Shown here piece by piece: positions 1 to 11,102 of a stretch of 64,000 nucleotides of DNA. The DNA comes from Streptomyces rubradiris. GTDB taxonomy: Bacteria > Actinomycetota > Actinomycetes > Streptomycetales > Streptomycetaceae. The position numbers were made by a program, and so were the translations under genes. Below the pieces are notes generated by a model. It did no database searches and was not told the origin of the DNA. It was given only the letters and a program-made list of their open reading frames with translations. The stretch spans positions 4,452,001 to 4,516,000 of the forward strand of contig NZ_BNEA01000015.1 in the NCBI RefSeq assembly GCF_016860525.1, written 5' to 3'. Each line of letters begins with the position of its first letter. The stretch's first letter is position 1.

Positions 1-1
1 C

Positions 2-511
2 GAGGCCAGGACCGACGGTGACCTGCGCCGGCTGCTGCTGAAGAAGCCGGACGGGGCGCGCGCGGCTGAGTTCCTGCCCGAGAACGGCTGGATGAGCCTG
101 CTCGAACTGGCGGATACGTACGACGACCCGGCGGACGCCTACAGCTGGCTGCTCTCCGAGGAGTTCCGCCGCGCCGCCGTCGTCGGCTGGACGGAGGGCG
201 GCACCCGCACGGTCGAGATCCGGCTGCTGCAGTTCCGGCAGGAGGAGGTGCTCGGCGCCCAGCAGGAGGCGGAGGACGCCGGCTACCAGCACTACTGGGA
301 CGACATCGACACCTGGGCGATCCCCGGCACGGGCGACGGCAAGGCGTACACCGTCCGCGAACCCCGCAGCCGCGACGGAGCGAGCGTGTACGAGGCGGAG
401 GCGCACGCCTGGCGCGGGGACGTCTCCCTGCAGATCTGGATGTACGACACCAGGCCGATCCCGAAGAAGGCGATCGTGGACCTGGCGAAGCGGCAGATGG
501 AGCGGCTGTGA
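2..511 (+). CDS. Hypothetical protein, 5' end outside window
   Basis: The frame is open from the left edge, so the ATG at 92 is probably internal and the true start lies outside the window. The 169 visible residues are soluble and acidic, with no domain I recognise. The segment RTVEIRLLQFR and the region after it resemble TRTRIRLLRFG in the third gene of the run (1350-2282), so the two are probably paralogues. The TGA stop overlaps the GTG of the next gene in a GTGA junction, which indicates translational coupling and a single operon of three. No function is proposed. Confidence 0.7.
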   Translation, partial: EARTDGDLRRLLLKKPDGARAAEFLPENGWMSLLELADTYDDPADAYSWLLSEEFRRAAVVGWTEGGTRTVEIRLLQFRQEEVLGAQQEAEDAGYQHYWDDIDTWAIPGTGDGKAYTVREPRSRDGASVYEAEAHAWRGDVSLQIWMYDTRPIPKKAIVDLAKRQMERL

Positions 512-1353
512 CGACGGAAACCCCCGAGAACCCCGTTCCCGGGCCGGCCGGGTCCGCTCCCGGACGCCCCCGGCGGCGCGTCGGCCTCGTGCTGGGCGGT
601 GCCGCGGTGGCGCTCGCCGTCGTCGCGGGGGTGAGCGCCACCGCGGTCGTCGTCCACGGCGCCGACCGCGACCCGGGTGCCGCCACCTGGCGGCTGCCCA
701 AGGCATCGGTGGGCGTGCCGGCCAAGGACACCGGGATGAGCACTCTGCTGCTGCCGTACGAAGAGGGGCGGTACGGGCCCGGCCCGGACGTGAACGAATT
801 CGGGACCGAGGCCGAACTGACCGGCGCCCAGGCGACCGCCCAGCGCAAGCGGTCGCTGACCGGGCTGCCCCGGTCCCAGCGGCTGCTGATGGAGCGCCGG
901 ATCGACCGGGAACCGGTCAAGGGCGTCGCGATGCGCAGCTACGTGAGTACTGCCGGGGGCTCCTCCGGGTCCGGCGAGGAGTTCACGGCGGGGGTCACGC
1001 TGACGCGGATGGCGGACCAGGGGGCCGCGCACTCCGAGGCCGCCCTCCAGCGGCGGCTCCTGGGGTCCGCGGCGTCCCTGCGCGAGGGCCCGGCCGTGAA
1101 GGGACACGAGGACGACGCCGCGTGTTTCCTGCCGCCGGACGACCCGGACGACCCGGACGACCCGGACGACCCGGACGACCCGGCCGACCCGGACGAGCGG
1201 CTCGGCGCGATGGTGTGCCTGGGGTCCGTCGGAGACGTCCTGGTCCTCGCCGTGGTGACCGCGGCCGGGCCGCTGGACCGGCAGGAGGGGCCGGCGGCGG
1301 ACATGGTCGCCGCCCAGTTCGACCGCATCGAGGACCCGGGGAAGGCCGTATGA
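508..1353 (+). CDS. Membrane-anchored hypothetical protein with DDP repeats
   Basis: 281 residues. A Pro-rich cytoplasmic start is followed by an Arg patch and one hydrophobic helix at about 25-49, so it is probably a type II membrane protein with its C-terminal part outside. Residues 211-225 are five exact Asp-Asp-Pro units, encoded by a 9-bp tandem repeat, inside an otherwise ordinary domain. No family is recognised. The GTG start overlaps the upstream stop (GTGA) and the stop overlaps the next ATG (ATGA), so all three genes are coupled. The acidic repeat may be a flexible or cation-binding loop; that is inference. Confidence 0.7.
   Translation: MTTETPENPVPGPAGSAPGRPRRRVGLVLGGAAVALAVVAGVSATAVVVHGADRDPGAATWRLPKASVGVPAKDTGMSTLLLPYEEGRYGPGPDVNEFGTEAELTGAQATAQRKRSLTGLPRSQRLLMERRIDREPVKGVAMRSYVSTAGGSSGSGEEFTAGVTLTRMADQGAAHSEAALQRRLLGSAASLREGPAVKGHEDDAACFLPPDDPDDPDDPDDPDDPADPDERLGAMVCLGSVGDVLVLAVVTAAGPLDRQEGPAADMVAAQFDRIEDPGKAV
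1138..1182 (+). repeat. 9-bp coding tandem repeat (Asp-Asp-Pro)x5
   Basis: Five perfect copies of gacgacccg in frame inside the 508-1353 gene, followed by a degenerate copy (gcc gac ccg gac gag). Copies identical at DNA level suggest recent slippage, so copy number may vary between strains. Confidence 0.9.
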
Positions 1354-2282
1354 CCGAGCAGACACAGCGACCGGCCCCGGAGCAGTCGGCCCCACAGGAA
1401 GCGGTCGCACCCGAGGTGGTGGCGTCCGAGTCGGTCGCGTCCCAGGTGATGGAGCCCGAGCCGGTGCCCGGCCGGTCGCCGCTGCCCGCCGTTGCGCCGC
1501 CGGCCGCCGCCGTGCGGAAGGACCGCCGGGCGCTGCGGGCGGCGCTGCGGTGGACCGCCGTCGCGGCCGTGTTCTGCCTGGTCGGGGCCGGGTCGGCGTA
1601 TGGGGTCAGCCGGATGGAGCGGACGGACCTGCCGGGCCTGGCCACCGCCTCCGACGGCCGGTGGGACTACCCGGAGCTGGTCCGGCCGCCACTGCCGCCC
1701 GGCAGCCCCGGACCGCTCGAAGCCAGCAACCGCACCGGGACGCACTACGCCGACCTGCGTGCGCTGGTGCTGCCCGCGCCCCGCGGGGCGACGGTGGAAC
1801 CGGGACCGGGCGGCACGGACGGGTGGCTGCCGGTGAAGGACTTCCTCGCCGACTACGCGACCGGGGAGAACCGCCGGGAGCTGGCCCAGAAGCTCACCGA
1901 CCACGGTCTGCGGCGCATCGCGGGCCGCGGCTGGACCACCCCGGACGGCACCCGCACCAGGATCCGGCTGCTGCGGTTCGGCACCGCCACCGTCTCCGAG
2001 ACCCTGCTGTCCGGCCACCTCGCCAACGCCGGGGCCCCCATCTTCCCGGTGCGCGGTGCCGAGTACTACGCGCTGGACGAGACGTTCCCGCCGGGAGCCC
2101 GTATGAAGGGCGTGACGCTCTTCCCGTACACGGAGGCCGAGCCGTACGGTGCCGAGCAGGTGCGGCAGGCGTACTTCGTGGCCGGGGACACCATCGCGGT
2201 GATCACCCAGACCCGCAAGGGCGGGGTGAACGCCGTTCCGTTCCGGCAGACGGTGACCTTGCAGACCGAGCTGCTCAGCTGA
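1350..2282 (+). CDS. Membrane-anchored hypothetical protein, paralogue of first gene
   Basis: 310 residues from the ATG at 1350, which overlaps the previous stop. A Pro/Glu/Ala-rich N-terminus of about 55 residues precedes a basic stretch and one transmembrane helix at about 66-85. The rest should lie outside the membrane and contains the TRTRIRLLRFG segment shared with the first gene of the run. In-frame ATGs further upstream (from 1122) lie within the preceding gene and are rejected. The three genes probably form one envelope-associated operon; its role is unknown. Confidence 0.75.
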   Translation: MTEQTQRPAPEQSAPQEAVAPEVVASESVASQVMEPEPVPGRSPLPAVAPPAAAVRKDRRALRAALRWTAVAAVFCLVGAGSAYGVSRMERTDLPGLATASDGRWDYPELVRPPLPPGSPGPLEASNRTGTHYADLRALVLPAPRGATVEPGPGGTDGWLPVKDFLADYATGENRRELAQKLTDHGLRRIAGRGWTTPDGTRTRIRLLRFGTATVSETLLSGHLANAGAPIFPVRGAEYYALDETFPPGARMKGVTLFPYTEAEPYGAEQVRQAYFVAGDTIAVITQTRKGGVNAVPFRQTVTLQTELLS

Positions 2283-2368
2283 GCGGACCTCGTCAGGAGG
2301 GCCGGGGCCCGGCCGCGTAAGCTGGGCTCCGGCTCTGTCGTATGCCCACCCTCGCTCAAGGAGCACCC

Positions 2369-2467
2369 GTGGAGATCTTCTTCGAAATTCTGCTGGTCCT
2401 GGTCTGCGTCGGCGTTCTCGCCTTCGCCGGTCTGACCGTGAAGAAGCTGTACCAGGGCCAGCGCTGA
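2369..2467 (+). CDS. Small single-helix membrane protein (32 aa)
   Basis: A 32-residue ORF starts at GTG 2369 with an AAGGAG ribosome-binding site at 2358-2363. The product begins MEIFFEILLVLV, continues as one transmembrane helix to about residue 23, and ends with the basic tail KKLYQGQR. It sits directly in front of the nitrobindin-like gene (25 bp gap) on the same strand. I believe such short proteins occur at this place in other streptomycetes, but no function is known to me. Confidence 0.65.
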   Translation: MEIFFEILLVLVCVGVLAFAGLTVKKLYQGQR

Positions 2468-2492
2468 CCCCCCTCTAGGAAAGCCTCCGCTC

Positions 2493-3068
2493 ATGATCGA
2501 GATCCCGTCCGACCTGCACAAGGACCTTGTCCCGCTCGCCTTCCTGCTCGGCAACTGGGCCGGCGCGGGCGTGCACGACTTCCCCGGCTCGGAGAAGTGC
2601 AACTTCGGTCAGGAGGTCAGCTTCACCCACGACGGCCGGGACTTCCTGGAGTACCACTCCCACACCTGGGTGCTGGACAAGGACGGCAACAAGGTCCGCC
2701 CGCTGGAGTCCGAGTCCGGTTTCTGGCGGATCGACGCGGACCGCAAGGTCGAGGTCACGATGACCCGCGACGACGGTGTCATCGAGATCTGGTACGGCGA
2801 GATGGCCGACAAGAAGCCGCAGATCGACCTGGTGACGGACGCCGTCGCCCGCACCCCCGGCTCCGCCCCGTACAGCGGCGGCAAGCGGCTGTACGGCTAC
2901 GTGAAGAGCGACCTGATGTGGGTGGGCGAGAAGCAGACCCCCGAGGTTCCGCTGCGGGCCTACATGTCGGCCCAGCTGAAGAAGGTCGTCACCCCCGAGG
3001 ACGTCGAACGCTGGGCCAAGGCCCTCCCGGACGACATGCCCGACGACGGCATCGCATTCTTCAAGTAG
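2493..3068 (+). CDS. Nitrobindin-like beta-barrel protein (UPF0678)
   Basis: 191 residues with the family signature GxWxGxG at residues 20-26 (GNWAGAG) and the ten-strand lipocalin-like pattern of the FABP-like/nitrobindin family (mycobacterial Rv2717c, human THAP4 C-terminal domain). Nitrobindins bind ferric heme through a conserved His near the C-terminus. Here the equivalent position in PLRAYMSAQL (about residue 157) is Tyr, and no His follows, so classical heme ligation is unlikely; annotators describe such members as ferric nitrobindin-like. The ligand is unknown. It lies 16 bp upstream of nur on the same strand. Confidence 0.85.
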   Translation: MIEIPSDLHKDLVPLAFLLGNWAGAGVHDFPGSEKCNFGQEVSFTHDGRDFLEYHSHTWVLDKDGNKVRPLESESGFWRIDADRKVEVTMTRDDGVIEIWYGEMADKKPQIDLVTDAVARTPGSAPYSGGKRLYGYVKSDLMWVGEKQTPEVPLRAYMSAQLKKVVTPEDVERWAKALPDDMPDDGIAFFK

Positions 3069-3084
3069 TCCTAGACTCGTCGGT

Positions 3085-3522
3085 GTGGTGAGCACCGACT
3101 GGAAGAGTGATCTCAGGCAGCGCGGCTATCGGCTGACGCCGCAGCGGCAGCTTGTCCTCGAAGCCGTCGACACCCTTGAGCATGCGACCCCCGACGACAT
3201 CCTCGTGGAAGTGAGGAAGACGGCGTCGGGGGTCAACATTTCCACCGTCTACCGGACGCTGGAGCTGCTGGAGGAGCTGGGCCTGGTCAGCCACGCCCAT
3301 CTGGGGCACGGCGCGCCCACGTACCACCTCGCCGACCGGCACCACCACCTGCACCTGGTGTGCCGGGACTGCGAGGACGTCATCGAGGCGGACGTGGAGG
3401 TGGCCGCCGAGTTCACGGCCAAGCTGCGGCGGCAGTTCGGGTTCGACACCGACATGAAGCACTTCGCGATCTTCGGCCGGTGCCGGGACTGCTCCCTGAA
3501 GGGTTCAAGTCCCACGTCGTAG
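3085..3522 (+). CDS. nur: Nickel-responsive Fur-family regulator Nur
   Basis: 145 residues: an N-terminal winged helix (SGVNISTVYRTLELLEEL, about 48-65) and a C-terminal dimerisation/metal domain. With the GTG at 3085 as residue 1, the histidines fall at 33, 70, 72, 86, 88, 90 and 126, the numbering I recall for the two metal sites of S. coelicolor Nur (M-site 33/86/88/90; Ni-site 70/72/126). Two CxxC pairs (93/96 and 133/136) are present. Nur with Ni represses the Fe superoxide dismutase gene and nickel-uptake genes. Zur and CatR paralogues are less likely because of the exact His pattern. A GTG at 3088 is an alternative start. Confidence 0.9.
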   Translation: MVSTDWKSDLRQRGYRLTPQRQLVLEAVDTLEHATPDDILVEVRKTASGVNISTVYRTLELLEELGLVSHAHLGHGAPTYHLADRHHHLHLVCRDCEDVIEADVEVAAEFTAKLRRQFGFDTDMKHFAIFGRCRDCSLKGSSPTS

Positions 3523-3531
3523 GCTTGCGTT

Positions 3532-4497
3532 ATGAAGAGCCCCCTGCTGTCCCTGCCCGGCGCAGTCCCCGCCGAGGGTGTGGACGAAGGTGTCGCCGCC
3601 CACTACGGCGACCTGTTCCGCGAGCAGCGCGCCCTCGCCGACGGCACCGGTTTCGTCGACCTGTCGCATCGCGGTGTCGTCACCGTCAGCGGTGACGACC
3701 GGCTGAGCTGGCTGCATCTGCTGCTCACCCAGCACGTCAGCGAACTGCCCGCGGGCGAGGCCACCGAGGCCCTTATCCTCTCCGCGCACGGGCACATCGA
3801 GCACGCGTTGTACCTGGTGGACGACGGCACGACCGTCTGGGCCCACGTCGAGCCCGGCACCCAGGACGCGTTGATCGCGTACCTGGAGTCGATGAAGTTC
3901 TTCTACCGGGTGGAGGTCGCCGACCGCACCGCCGACATCGCCGTGGTCCACCTGCCCGCCGGCTCCATCGCCGAGGTGCCGGACGGGGTCGTCGTACGCG
4001 AGACGGCGTACGGCCGTGATCTGTTCCTGCCGCGCGCCGAGCTGGAGTCCTTCGCCGCGTCGCACGGTCCCGCCGCGGGGCTGCTCGCCTACGAGGCGCT
4101 GCGGGTCGAGCAGCACCGGCCCCGGCTCGGCTTCGAGACCGACCACCGGACCATCCCGCACGAGCTGGGCTGGATCGGTACGGCCGTGCACCTCCAGAAG
4201 GGCTGCTACCGGGGGCAGGAGACGGTCGCCCGCGTGCAGAACCTGGGCAAGCCGCCGCGCCGGCTCGTCTTCCTGCACCTGGACGGCAGCGAGGTGCACC
4301 TGCCGGTGCCGGGTACCGAGATCCGGGTCGCCGACGAGGGGGCCGAGGGCCGCAAGGTCGGGTTCGTGACGACATCCGTACGCCATCACGAGCTGGGGCC
4401 GGTGGCGCTGGCGCTGGTGAAGCGGAACGTACCGGTCGACGCCAGGCTCCTGGCCGGAGAGACGGCGGCTGCCCAGGAGGTCGTGGTCGAGCCGTAG
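3532..4497 (+). CDS. ygfZ: Folate-binding YgfZ family protein (GcvT fold)
   Basis: 321 residues. The hallmark K-G-C-Y-x-G-Q-E motif is at about 223-230 (KGCYRGQE), preceded by a GcvT-like N-terminal folate domain and followed by the small barrel domain. YgfZ/IBA57 proteins use tetrahydrofolate to help assemble or repair certain Fe-S clusters, as in MiaB. The gene starts 9 bp after nur and probably shares its transcript. It ends facing dtd, with a hairpin between them. Confidence 0.9.
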   Translation: MKSPLLSLPGAVPAEGVDEGVAAHYGDLFREQRALADGTGFVDLSHRGVVTVSGDDRLSWLHLLLTQHVSELPAGEATEALILSAHGHIEHALYLVDDGTTVWAHVEPGTQDALIAYLESMKFFYRVEVADRTADIAVVHLPAGSIAEVPDGVVVRETAYGRDLFLPRAELESFAASHGPAAGLLAYEALRVEQHRPRLGFETDHRTIPHELGWIGTAVHLQKGCYRGQETVARVQNLGKPPRRLVFLHLDGSEVHLPVPGTEIRVADEGAEGRKVGFVTTSVRHHELGPVALALVKRNVPVDARLLAGETAAAQEVVVEP

Positions 4498-4562
4498 CCG
4501 GGTGCGGCGCCGTTGTGGTTGCTCGCGCCCACGCGACGGAGCCGCATGTCAGACACAGCCCC

Positions 4563-4579
4563 GCGCCCCTTCGGGGCGC
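4563..4579. terminator. Hairpin between convergent ygfZ and dtd
   Basis: A perfect 7-bp GC stem (gcgcccc / ggggcgc) closes a TTC loop and lies just before the dtd stop codon, between two convergent genes. It can serve both strands. There is no U-tract, as is usual in Streptomyces. Confidence 0.5.
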
Positions 4580-4580
4580 T

Positions 4581-5006
4581 TCACATCTCCAGCAACACCG
4601 TGAACGGCCCGTCGTTCGTCAGGTTCACCCTCATCTGGGCGCCGAAGCGGCCCGTCGCCACCGTCGCGCCGAGGGCGCGCAGCTGGGCCACGACCTCGTC
4701 GACCAGGGGTTCGGCGATGTCGCCGGGGGCCGCCGCGTTCCAGGTGGGGCGGCGGCCCTTGCGGGCGTCGCCGTAGAGGGTGAACTGGCTGATCACCAGC
4801 AGCGGCGCCCCGGTGTCGCTGCACGACCGCTCGTCCTGGAGCATCCGGATCGTCCACAGCTTGCGCGCGAGCTGGGCCGCCTTCTCCTTGGTGTCCTCGT
4901 GGGTCACTCCCACCAGGACGCACAGCCCCTCGCCCTCGATCGCGCCGACCGTCTCGCCGTCCACGACGACGCTCGCGCCGTCCACCCTCTGCACCACCGC
5001 ACGCAT
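4581..5006 (-). CDS. dtd: D-aminoacyl-tRNA deacylase
   Basis: 141 residues from the ATG at 5006, giving the usual MRAVVQRV start; an ATG three codons upstream (5015) is possible. The family's two active-site motifs are present: SQFTLYGD, and NLTNDGPFT near the end with its cross-subunit Gly-cisPro. Dtd removes D-amino acids (and Gly from tRNA-Ala) mis-attached to tRNA, a proofreading step in the cytoplasm. It is convergent with ygfZ and divergent from rsiG. Confidence 0.93.
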   Translation of the reverse strand: MRAVVQRVDGASVVVDGETVGAIEGEGLCVLVGVTHEDTKEKAAQLARKLWTIRMLQDERSCSDTGAPLLVISQFTLYGDARKGRRPTWNAAAPGDIAEPLVDEVVAQLRALGATVATGRFGAQMRVNLTNDGPFTVLLEM

Positions 5007-5164
5007 GCCGACCATGATGCCCGGTGTCCGGCCGCCGCCCGCACGGGGACCAATATGGATCTGTTACCCCCCATCTGGGGCCGTTCGGGGGCTCTCGGTC
5101 ACATAGCGGTCGGTTGGGGTGGCACGATGCTTCCCACACGCCGGTCGAGGGGACGGTCACGCAG

Positions 5165-5755
5165 ATGAGCACACCGAGCACGAGTGGGCGGCCGGGGACC
5201 AAGGGGACGTACCGGCCGCCCGCCCAGCGGTCCGACGGCCCCCCGGAGTCCGGGTCCGGCGCGCCCGACCTGGCCCGGCTGAGCCTGCCCGAGCTGCGCG
5301 CCCTGCGCCGGGACGCCCAGCGGGACGAGGCGGACCTCAGCTATGTGCGGCGGCTGCTCCAGGGCCGTATCGACATCCTGCGCGCCGAGCTGGGGCGGCG
5401 CGGCCGGGTGTCCGTGCCGGCGCCGGCCGACGGCTCCGTGGTCGACCGGCTCGCGGAGATCCTGAAGGACGCCCCGGCCCCGCAGCGGTCCTCGGCCCGC
5501 CATGTCACGCTCGGCACCCCGCACAACGAGGAGTACGGGCGGCTGGCCGCGGAGATGCTCGCCGAGGTCGAGCTGTCGGACCTGACGGCGCGCACCGACC
5601 CGGAACTGACCGCGGCCATGGGCCGTCTGGTCCGCTACGAGCAGGAGGTCTCCCGCTGCCGCCAGCGGCTCCAGCGCACCGCCGACGACTGCAGCGGGGA
5701 GATCGCCCGCCGGTACCGGGAGGGCGAGGCCCAGGTGGACGACCTGTTGATCTGA
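5165..5755 (+). CDS. rsiG: c-di-GMP-binding anti-sigma factor RsiG
   Basis: 196 residues from the ATG at 5165; upstream in-frame codons are rejected because they lack a ribosome site. RsiG is a coiled-coil anti-sigma factor that, loaded with c-di-GMP, sequesters the sporulation sigma factor WhiG. The published binding signature E-x3-S-x2-R-x3-Q-x3-D occurs twice and exactly: E55/S59/R62/Q66/D70 and E149/S153/R156/Q160/D164, on two predicted helices. A Pro/Gly-rich N-terminus of about 35 residues precedes the first helix. whiG is not in the window. This gene links the region to developmental timing through the second messenger. Confidence 0.88.
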   Translation: MSTPSTSGRPGTKGTYRPPAQRSDGPPESGSGAPDLARLSLPELRALRRDAQRDEADLSYVRRLLQGRIDILRAELGRRGRVSVPAPADGSVVDRLAEILKDAPAPQRSSARHVTLGTPHNEEYGRLAAEMLAEVELSDLTARTDPELTAAMGRLVRYEQEVSRCRQRLQRTADDCSGEIARRYREGEAQVDDLLI

Positions 5756-5790
5756 GCGCGGCCCGGTCCGGTCTGCGTAGGCTCCCCACC

Positions 5791-6405
5791 ATGGGTGAGA
5801 TGGGTCTGCGCGAGCGCAAGAAGCAGCGGATGTACCAGGACGTGTCGGACATCGCCGTACGGCTGTTCCTGGAGCGGGGCTTCGACGCGGTGTCGGTGGC
5901 GGAGGTGGCCGCCGAGGCGGGGATCTCCAAGCCGACCCTCTTCCGGTACTTCCCGGCCAAGGAGGACCTGGTCCTGCACCGGATCGCGGACCACGAGACG
6001 GAGGCCGCCCGGGTGGTCGCCGGGGCGGCGGACCCGGTGGGCGCGCTGCGCCGGCACTTCCTCGCGGGGCTGGCTGGGCGGGACCCGGTGACCGGACTGA
6101 ACGACCACCCCGAGGTGCTCGCCTTCCACCGGCTGCTCTACGGCACCCCCTCCCTGGCGGCGCGCGCCTACGCCCATCAGGAGCGCTCGGAGGCGGCGCT
6201 CGCCGAGGCGCTCGGCGGTGATCTGGACGCGCGGCTGGCCGCCGGGCAGATCATCGCCGTCCAGCGGGTGCTCGCCCTGGAGAACTGGCGGCGGATCGCG
6301 GCGGGCGAGCCGGTCGAGCGGGTCGCGCCGGACGCCGTACGGGCGGCCGAGCGGGCGTTCGGGCGGCTGGCCGAGGCCCTGTCGGAGCTGCGGTCCACCC
6401 GCTGA
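5791..6405 (+). CDS. TetR family transcriptional regulator
   Basis: 204 residues from ATG 5791. The N-terminal HTH has the typical pattern (AGISKPTLFRYFPAKEDLV at about 45-64), followed by an all-helical ligand domain. It starts 35 bp after rsiG and ends 49 bp before the helicase gene, so it may regulate the latter, but no operator is evident. A longer in-frame extension back to 5119 overlaps rsiG and is a shadow. The ligand is unknown. Confidence 0.88.
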   Translation: MGEMGLRERKKQRMYQDVSDIAVRLFLERGFDAVSVAEVAAEAGISKPTLFRYFPAKEDLVLHRIADHETEAARVVAGAADPVGALRRHFLAGLAGRDPVTGLNDHPEVLAFHRLLYGTPSLAARAYAHQERSEAALAEALGGDLDARLAAGQIIAVQRVLALENWRRIAAGEPVERVAPDAVRAAERAFGRLAEALSELRSTR

Positions 6406-6454
6406 GACTCGGTAAAGAATTTAACCCGGTAACGTTTTGTCGTACGCTGGCGGC

Positions 6455-8509
6455 ATGACGCCGACCGACCCCGCCCTCACGGAAGCCCTGCACACCGAGC
6501 GCGCCTACCACGACACCTGCCGTGCCGCCCTCGCCGCGATGGTCGACGGCGCCGCCGAACAGGTCGTCACCGGCGAGGACGTCTCCGCCTCCGGAGCCGA
6601 CGCCGAAGTCCTCGGCTACCGGCTGCGCAGCCAGGCCAAGGCCCTGCGCGAACTGCCGCCCGGCCCGCTGTTCTTCGGCCGGCTCGACTTCGCCGACGGC
6701 CACCCCGGGCACGGCGGGCAGAGCTACCACGTGGGCCGGCTGCGCATCACCGAGGACCCGGCCGCCCCGCCGCTCGTCGTCGACTGGCGGGCCCCCGTCT
6801 CCCGCGCCTTCTACCAGGCCGACGCCACCGACCCGCAGGGCGTCGAGGTGCGCCGCCGGTTCGGCTGGGCCCCGGGCAGCAGGGGCGAGTCCACCGACCT
6901 CACCGCGCTGGAGGACGAGCACCTGGGCCGGGGCGAGGCGCGGACCAGCGACATCGTCGCCCGCGAGATCGAGCGGCCCCGCGTCGGACCCATGCGGGAC
7001 ATCGCCGCCACCATCCAGCCCGAGCAGGACGACCTGGTCCGCGCCGCCCTCACCGACTCGGTGTGCGTGCAGGGCGCGCCCGGCACCGGGAAGACCGCCG
7101 TCGGCCTGCACCGGGCCGCGTACCTGCTCTACACCCACCCCAAGCGGCTCCAGCGCTCCGGCCTGCTGATCCTCGGCCCCAACCCGACCTTCCTGCGGTA
7201 CATCGCCGAGGTGCTGCCCTCGCTCGGCGAGACCGCCCGGCGCGGCACCGCCGACAAGGGCTACCGCCAGAGCACCCTGCTGGACGAGATCGCCCGGCAC
7301 CCGGCCACCGGCACCGACCCGCTGCCCACGGCCACCGTCAAGCACGACCCGCGCATGGCCGAGGTGCTGCGCCGGGCCCTGTACGCGCGGGTCGACGCCG
7401 ACGGCGCCGACGACCTCGCCGTCCCCGACGGCTCCTACCGCTGGCGGGTGTCCGCCGGTGAACTGGCCGGCATCGTGGCCGAGGTCCGTGCCGAGGAACC
7501 CCCGTACGCCATCGGGCGGGAACGGGTGCGCACCCGGGTCGTACGACGGCTGCGCGAGCAGGCCGAACGGCGCGCCGGGGTACTGCCCGCCGCCTGGGTC
7601 CGCCGCATCGAACGGTGCCGGCCGCTGACCGCGCGGCTCGACGCGGTGTGGCCGCAGGCCCGCCCCGAGGAGGTCCTCGCCGGACTCCTCACCGACGCCG
7701 GGGCGCTGGCCCGCGCCGCCGACGGCCTGCTGGACCCCGGGGAGCAGGCGGCGCTGCTGTGGCCGCGCCCGCCCCGCTCGCACAAGTCCGCCCGCTGGTC
7801 CGCCGCCGACCTGGTCCTGCTGGACGAGCTGGCCGGGCTGATCGAACACCCCGAGGGCTACGGTCACATCGTCGTCGACGAGGCGCAGGACCTCTCCCCG
7901 ATGGAGTGCCGGGCCATCGCCCGCCGGGCCGCCTTCGGCTCGCTCACCGTCCTCGGCGACCTCGCCCAGGGCACCACCCCGTGGGCCGCCCGCGACTGGT
8001 CCGTCCAGCTGCGCCACCTGGGCCGGCCCGACGCGGCCGTGGTGCCGCTGACCACCGGGTTCCGGGTGCCGGCCGCCGTGCTGGACCTGGCCAACCGGCT
8101 GCTCGCCCGCCTCGATGTCGCCGTCCCCCCGGCCACCTCGCTGCGCGCCGACGGCGAGCTGACCATGCGGCCGGCCGAGGACGTGCTCGCCGCCACCGTG
8201 ACCGCCGTCCGCGCCGCCCTGGCCCGGGAGGGCTCGGTCGGTGTGATCACGGCGGACGCGGACACCGACCGGGTACGGGCGGCCCTGACCGGGGCCGGCC
8301 TGGACGCGGCCGGACCCGAGGCGCTCGGCGCCCGGCTGGCCGTCGTCCCCGCGAGCCTGGTCAAGGGCCTGGAGTACGACCACGTCGTCGTCGTGGAACC
8401 GGCCGCCGTGGCGGAGGCGGAGGAGCGGGGCGCGCACCGGCTGTACGTGGTGCTGACCCGGGCGGTGTCCCGCCTGGACGTGGTGCACGCCCGCCCGCTG
8501 CCGTTCTGA
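6455..8509 (+). CDS. helR: HelR/HelD-type RNA polymerase recycling helicase
   Basis: 684 residues from ATG 6455. This is a superfamily 1 (UvrD/Rep-like) motor: Walker A GAPGTGKT at 207-214, Walker B/motif II VDEAQDLSPME at about 473, motif V VKGLEYDHVVVVE and motif VI LYVVLTRAVSRL near the end. The N-terminal 200 residues (FFGRLDF, VVDWRAPVSRAFY) are the arm region of HelD-class proteins. These bind RNA polymerase, release stalled complexes, and in the HelR branch displace rifamycins. HelD versus HelR cannot be settled by eye. The 49-bp upstream gap is unusually AT-rich and may carry the promoter; I see no rifamycin-associated element. Confidence 0.75.
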   Translation: MTPTDPALTEALHTERAYHDTCRAALAAMVDGAAEQVVTGEDVSASGADAEVLGYRLRSQAKALRELPPGPLFFGRLDFADGHPGHGGQSYHVGRLRITEDPAAPPLVVDWRAPVSRAFYQADATDPQGVEVRRRFGWAPGSRGESTDLTALEDEHLGRGEARTSDIVAREIERPRVGPMRDIAATIQPEQDDLVRAALTDSVCVQGAPGTGKTAVGLHRAAYLLYTHPKRLQRSGLLILGPNPTFLRYIAEVLPSLGETARRGTADKGYRQSTLLDEIARHPATGTDPLPTATVKHDPRMAEVLRRALYARVDADGADDLAVPDGSYRWRVSAGELAGIVAEVRAEEPPYAIGRERVRTRVVRRLREQAERRAGVLPAAWVRRIERCRPLTARLDAVWPQARPEEVLAGLLTDAGALARAADGLLDPGEQAALLWPRPPRSHKSARWSAADLVLLDELAGLIEHPEGYGHIVVDEAQDLSPMECRAIARRAAFGSLTVLGDLAQGTTPWAARDWSVQLRHLGRPDAAVVPLTTGFRVPAAVLDLANRLLARLDVAVPPATSLRADGELTMRPAEDVLAATVTAVRAALAREGSVGVITADADTDRVRAALTGAGLDAAGPEALGARLAVVPASLVKGLEYDHVVVVEPAAVAEAEERGAHRLYVVLTRAVSRLDVVHARPLPF

Positions 8510-8524
8510 GACCCGGGGCGGGGC

Positions 8525-10918
<2,394 letters not shown>

Positions 10919-11102
10919 CGCCTCTCCGTCCGTGAACCCCCGCCACGCTAGCGGCGCACCCCGCCCGTCCGCTTCTCCATTCCTGACCTCATCGCGGAGC
11001 GGTTCCCACGACCGCTCCCTCCGGTCGTCGGGCCGCGACGCCGCCGCAGGCGAAGGCGGTGTCCTCCGGCGGCTCCGGAGTGCCGGCGACGCCGGTCCGG
11101 CC

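Noticed and set aside
1138..1182. Short regular repeat as a possible CRISPR
   Set aside because: Units are 9 bp, contiguous without spacers, and in frame within a gene.
6406..6454. Rifamycin-associated element upstream of the HelR-like gene
   Set aside because: No 19-bp inverted repeat is present in the 49-bp gap or close by.
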